Positions 62,171 through 64,000 of a DNA stretch of 64,000 nt are shown one piece after another. Location of the stretch: positions 62,001-126,000 of the forward strand of contig SVPP01000005.1 of NCBI GenBank assembly GCA_015065765.1, given 5' to 3'. Both the position numbers and the translations under genes were made by a program. The notes beneath the pieces were generated by a model that worked only from the letters and a program-made list of their open reading frames with translations, was not told where the DNA came from and made no database searches. The stretch comes from Oscillospiraceae bacterium (GTDB lineage Bacteria; Bacillota; Clostridia; Oscillospirales; Acutalibacteraceae). Position 1 is the first letter of the stretch, and each line of letters begins with the position of its first letter.

Positions 62171-62608
62171 ATGAAAAAAAGCATATCTGTTTTATTAATT
62201 GCGATATCGTTGATTCTTGTTTTTTCAGGTTGTAAAAAAACAAATACGGCTTCGGAGTCGTTTGAAGTGAAAAGCGGAGATACCTTTTTCGTGAAGGTTT
62301 CAATGGAGGATAGTGGACTCATTAAATCAATGGCACTTACCCTTTATTCTGATGACTCAGCTTTTGAAATTATTGATGGCAAATGGCTGAATCATCAAGC
62401 TGTAATTTCTGATTTCAACAAGGAAAACAAGGATGCAGCAATAGCTTTTAAAGAAGAAAATAACTATTGTGGTGAAATTTTTGAGCTTGAAGTACAGGCA
62501 AAAAAAGATCTCACGATTATCGAAGGAATGTTTGATGTTGACGCGGTTTTGAAAAATGGACAGGAAACAGTTGCCTGCAAAGGGATAACTATTTCATATG
62601 ACAAATAA
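62171..62608 (+). CDS. Cohesin-like lipoprotein, candidate cell-surface anchor
   Basis: This 145-aa protein is 15 nt after the scaffoldin gene. A lipoprotein signal peptide (KKSISVLLIAISLILVFSGC, lipobox FSGC, Cys at about residue 20) attaches it to the membrane. The rest is one beta module (about 35-145): FEVKSGDTFFVKVSMEDSG, IKSMALTLYSDDSAFEI, DGKWLNHQAVISDFN, CGEIFELEVQA. It matches the third, cohesin-like module of the scaffoldin (SGEWVAEDSIITDWDNDNG...SGDFLHLTF) and that of the 62641 protein. I infer that it presents a cohesin-like domain at the cell surface. Sequence similarity to true cohesins is weak, so binding must be tested. Confidence 0.75.
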   Translation: MKKSISVLLIAISLILVFSGCKKTNTASESFEVKSGDTFFVKVSMEDSGLIKSMALTLYSDDSAFEIIDGKWLNHQAVISDFNKENKDAAIAFKEENNYCGEIFELEVQAKKDLTIIEGMFDVDAVLKNGQETVACKGITISYDK

Positions 62609-62640
62609 TAAAAGCCTGCAACATGAAAAGGAGATATCTT

Positions 62641-63567
62641 ATGAAAAAAGTATTAGGCGTTATTCTCGCTGTTGCTTTGGTGTTTAATTTTGGCGTTTTT
62701 ACAGCCAATGCCGCCGATACTGATGCGATGGCAACAATATCTGCTGTTACCGCTAATCCCGGGGAGAAAGTGGATGTTTACATAGGTATCGAGGGCGTAG
62801 GTGGAATTAAAACTTTATCCTTCTTTGATTTTTCTTATGATGATGCTGTTCTGACGATTGTTGAAGATGAATGTGCATGGTTGATTTACGGTAAAATCAA
62901 AGATATCGATTTTGAAAACAATGCAAGCATAATCACTTTTGACGATAACACGGCATACAGCGGTAATATATTAAAGCTTGTTTTTCAGGTTTCAGAAGAC
63001 GCAGAAGCCGGTAACTATCCTATAAGCTGTAAAGCTAAGGGAACCAGAATGGTGAATGAGACTGAAACAGAAATAACGGTTTCAGATGCCAACGGAGTAA
63101 TTAATATTGGTGCTCAGGTAACAGATAAGACGATAAGCGGTGAAGTAACTTCTTTCCTTTCTGAAACAGATGTAGTTACATTGATTCTCACATCCGTTGA
63201 AAACTCAGAAGTTTCATATTCTGCTGAAGTCACAGGCAACAGTGCGGAATATTCTTTTGAAAATATAGAAGCAGGAGAATATACTCTCAGCGTTTTAAAG
63301 AATAAACATGTTACACGAACTTATCAGATTACAGTTACTGATGAAGATGTAACACAAGATGTGAAAATTCATCCGCTGGGTGATGTTAACGGTGACGACA
63401 GAGTGAATACCATTGATACTGCCCGTGCGAATGCTCATGCGAGGGGCGTAGCAAGTGTTTCAGGCTATGAGTTTGAATGCCTTGATGTTAATGGCGACGG
63501 CAGAATCAATACCGTTGATGTGGCACGAGTAAATGCCCATGCAAGAGGTGTATCATCACTCTGGTAA
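62641..63567 (+). CDS. Secreted cohesin-like/dockerin adaptor protein
   Basis: This 308-aa protein starts at ATG 62641 behind AAAAGGAGATATCTT; an in-frame ATG 18 nt upstream is less likely. Signal peptide MKKVLGVILAVALVFNFGVF. A cohesin-like module (about 30-160; ATISAVTANPGEKVDVYIGI, LSFFDFSYDDAVLTI, SGNILKLVFQVSEDAEAG) is followed by a beta module (about 166-240; ISGEVTSFLSETDVVTLIL, VTGNSAEYSFENIEAGEYTL) and a dockerin (about 245-308; DVNGDDRVNTID and DVNGDGRINTVD). The module plus dockerin pair is almost the same as at the end of the 34683 protease. A single cohesin with a dockerin is an adaptor layout. Last gene of the operon. Confidence 0.88.
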   Translation: MKKVLGVILAVALVFNFGVFTANAADTDAMATISAVTANPGEKVDVYIGIEGVGGIKTLSFFDFSYDDAVLTIVEDECAWLIYGKIKDIDFENNASIITFDDNTAYSGNILKLVFQVSEDAEAGNYPISCKAKGTRMVNETETEITVSDANGVINIGAQVTDKTISGEVTSFLSETDVVTLILTSVENSEVSYSAEVTGNSAEYSFENIEAGEYTLSVLKNKHVTRTYQITVTDEDVTQDVKIHPLGDVNGDDRVNTIDTARANAHARGVASVSGYEFECLDVNGDGRINTVDVARVNAHARGVSSLW

Positions 63568-63594
63568 TAATAGCACAAATCTACCGTGTAAATA

Positions 63595-63632
63595 TTATAC
63601 AATTTCAATTTTTTTGCAACACAATATATAGT
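63595..63632. repeat. Copy 2 of the 38-bp repeat (ATACAATTTC...GCAACA...ATATAT)
   Basis: It differs from 51360-51397 at about four positions and lies 28 nt after the last cohesin gene. The two copies bracket the two-component system and cohesin operon. TACAAT inside it could also be a -10 element. Confidence 0.65.
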
Positions 63633-63702
63633 ATCTTGTATTATTTTTACCCATAAATATTCTCTCGGCCACAATATCTTGTGTTTTTGCAAAAATTGTC
63701 AC

Positions 63703-63746
63703 AAAATGGCTCAAAAGCTTGATGTTACAGGCTTCTGAGCCGTTTT
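63703..63746 (+). terminator. Terminator after the cohesin operon
   Basis: AAAATGGCTCAAAAGC pairs with GCTTCTGAGCCGTTTT (two mismatches) around a 12-nt loop, ending in T-rich sequence. It lies about 135 nt after the last stop codon. Confidence 0.7.
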
Positions 63747-63814
63747 CTGTTTGAAAAAGCGTATGCATATTTATTCAAAAGTATACAAGATTTAGAAAAA
63801 ATCCAAAAAATAAC

Positions 63815-63864
63815 CACAATATTGTGTATACTGTTTGTTATTAAACATTATCTTAAATTATAAT
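63815..63864 (+). promoter_or_regulatory. Candidate promoter with upstream palindrome for a gene beyond the window
   Basis: Perfect palindrome CACAATATTGTG (63815-63826), then TTGTTA (63835-63840), 18-bp spacer and TATAAT (63859-63864). The rest of the right edge (63865-64000) is A+T-rich leader with repeated GTGTTAGA/GCGTTAGA strings and no start codon with a good RBS. A related site CACAATATCTTGTG lies at 63670-63683. Confidence 0.5.
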
Positions 63865-64000
63865 CTGTTATAAAGTCCCAATGCATATGGGTGTACGAAA
63901 AAATCAGGATAAAAACAACAAGTAAAATCAAGAAATTTTTTAAAAAGAAAAGTGTTAGAAAAGTGTTAGAGTGAGCGTTAGAAAACGCTTAAAACCAAGT

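Noticed and set aside
38504-63567. Sortase (LPxTG) anchoring of the surface proteins
   Set aside because: No LPxTG-hydrophobic-positive tail was seen at any C-terminus; dockerins, lipid attachment or amphipathic tails are found instead.

Overview
The window is a stretch of a low-to-moderate G+C Gram-positive genome, most likely a gut Clostridia of the Ruminococcaceae/Oscillospiraceae type. The grounds are a PolC-type DNA polymerase III, a Firmicutes-style pyrH-frr-uppS-cdsA-dxr-rseP-ispG-polC run, tepA next to ftsK/spoIIIE, strong AGGAGG ribosome binding sites, lipoboxes and signal peptides of Gram-positive type, and many cohesin and dockerin modules. No rRNA gene, CRISPR array, transposase or phage gene was seen.

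Layout. 0-4 kb: an amino-sugar salvage operon (end of a ceramidase-family protein, a BadF/NagK-type kinase, a SIS-domain protein, a GH84 beta-N-acetylglucosaminidase). 4-13.3 kb: an accessory stretch with a HAD hydrolase, a decayed E2 acyltransferase, an XRE regulator flanked by tRNA-Leu fragments, tRNA-Leu(CAG), short palindromic repeats, a sialidase-fold exo-glycosidase, a Gfo/Idh/MocA oxidoreductase, an XRE regulator broken by an in-frame stop, and two tandem GH16 glucanases. 13.4-23.4 kb: the essential pyrH-to-polC block. Here pyrH carries an apparent 1-nt frameshift and PolC lacks its usual 3'-5' exonuclease insert. 23.5-34.6 kb: a large secreted protein, rpmB, an EamA transporter, tepA-ftsK, a YgiQ radical SAM protein, a ComEC-like MBL protein and mnmA.

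34.6-44.7 kb: two very large secreted dockerin proteins, a papain-like protease (1200 aa) and a repeat protein of 2072 aa with about 18 helical repeats around a cohesin-like module. 44.8-51.4 kb: an AGCS sodium/alanine symporter, tRNA-Thr(CGT), a lipoprotein, an SDR reductase, a zinc-ribbon membrane protein, an MGMT-family protein, and a CDF metal exporter divergent from a TetR regulator.

51.6-63.6 kb: the most notable region. Two tandem AgrC-like histidine kinases and one LytTR response regulator sit directly upstream of an apparent operon of five secreted cohesin/dockerin proteins. These are a single-cohesin protein with an amphipathic tail, a 1560-aa protein with an N-terminal dockerin, a scaffoldin-like protein (three cohesin or cohesin-like modules plus a dockerin), a cohesin-like lipoprotein that could anchor the assembly to the membrane, and a cohesin-like/dockerin adaptor. 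None of the dockerin proteins here carries a glycoside hydrolase; their cargo is a protease, long repeat regions and a Ser/Thr-rich module of unknown role. My inference is a cellulosome-like surface assembly used for proteolysis, adhesion or host interaction, possibly controlled by the adjacent two-component system. Assignments rest on reading motifs by eye; no database search was run.
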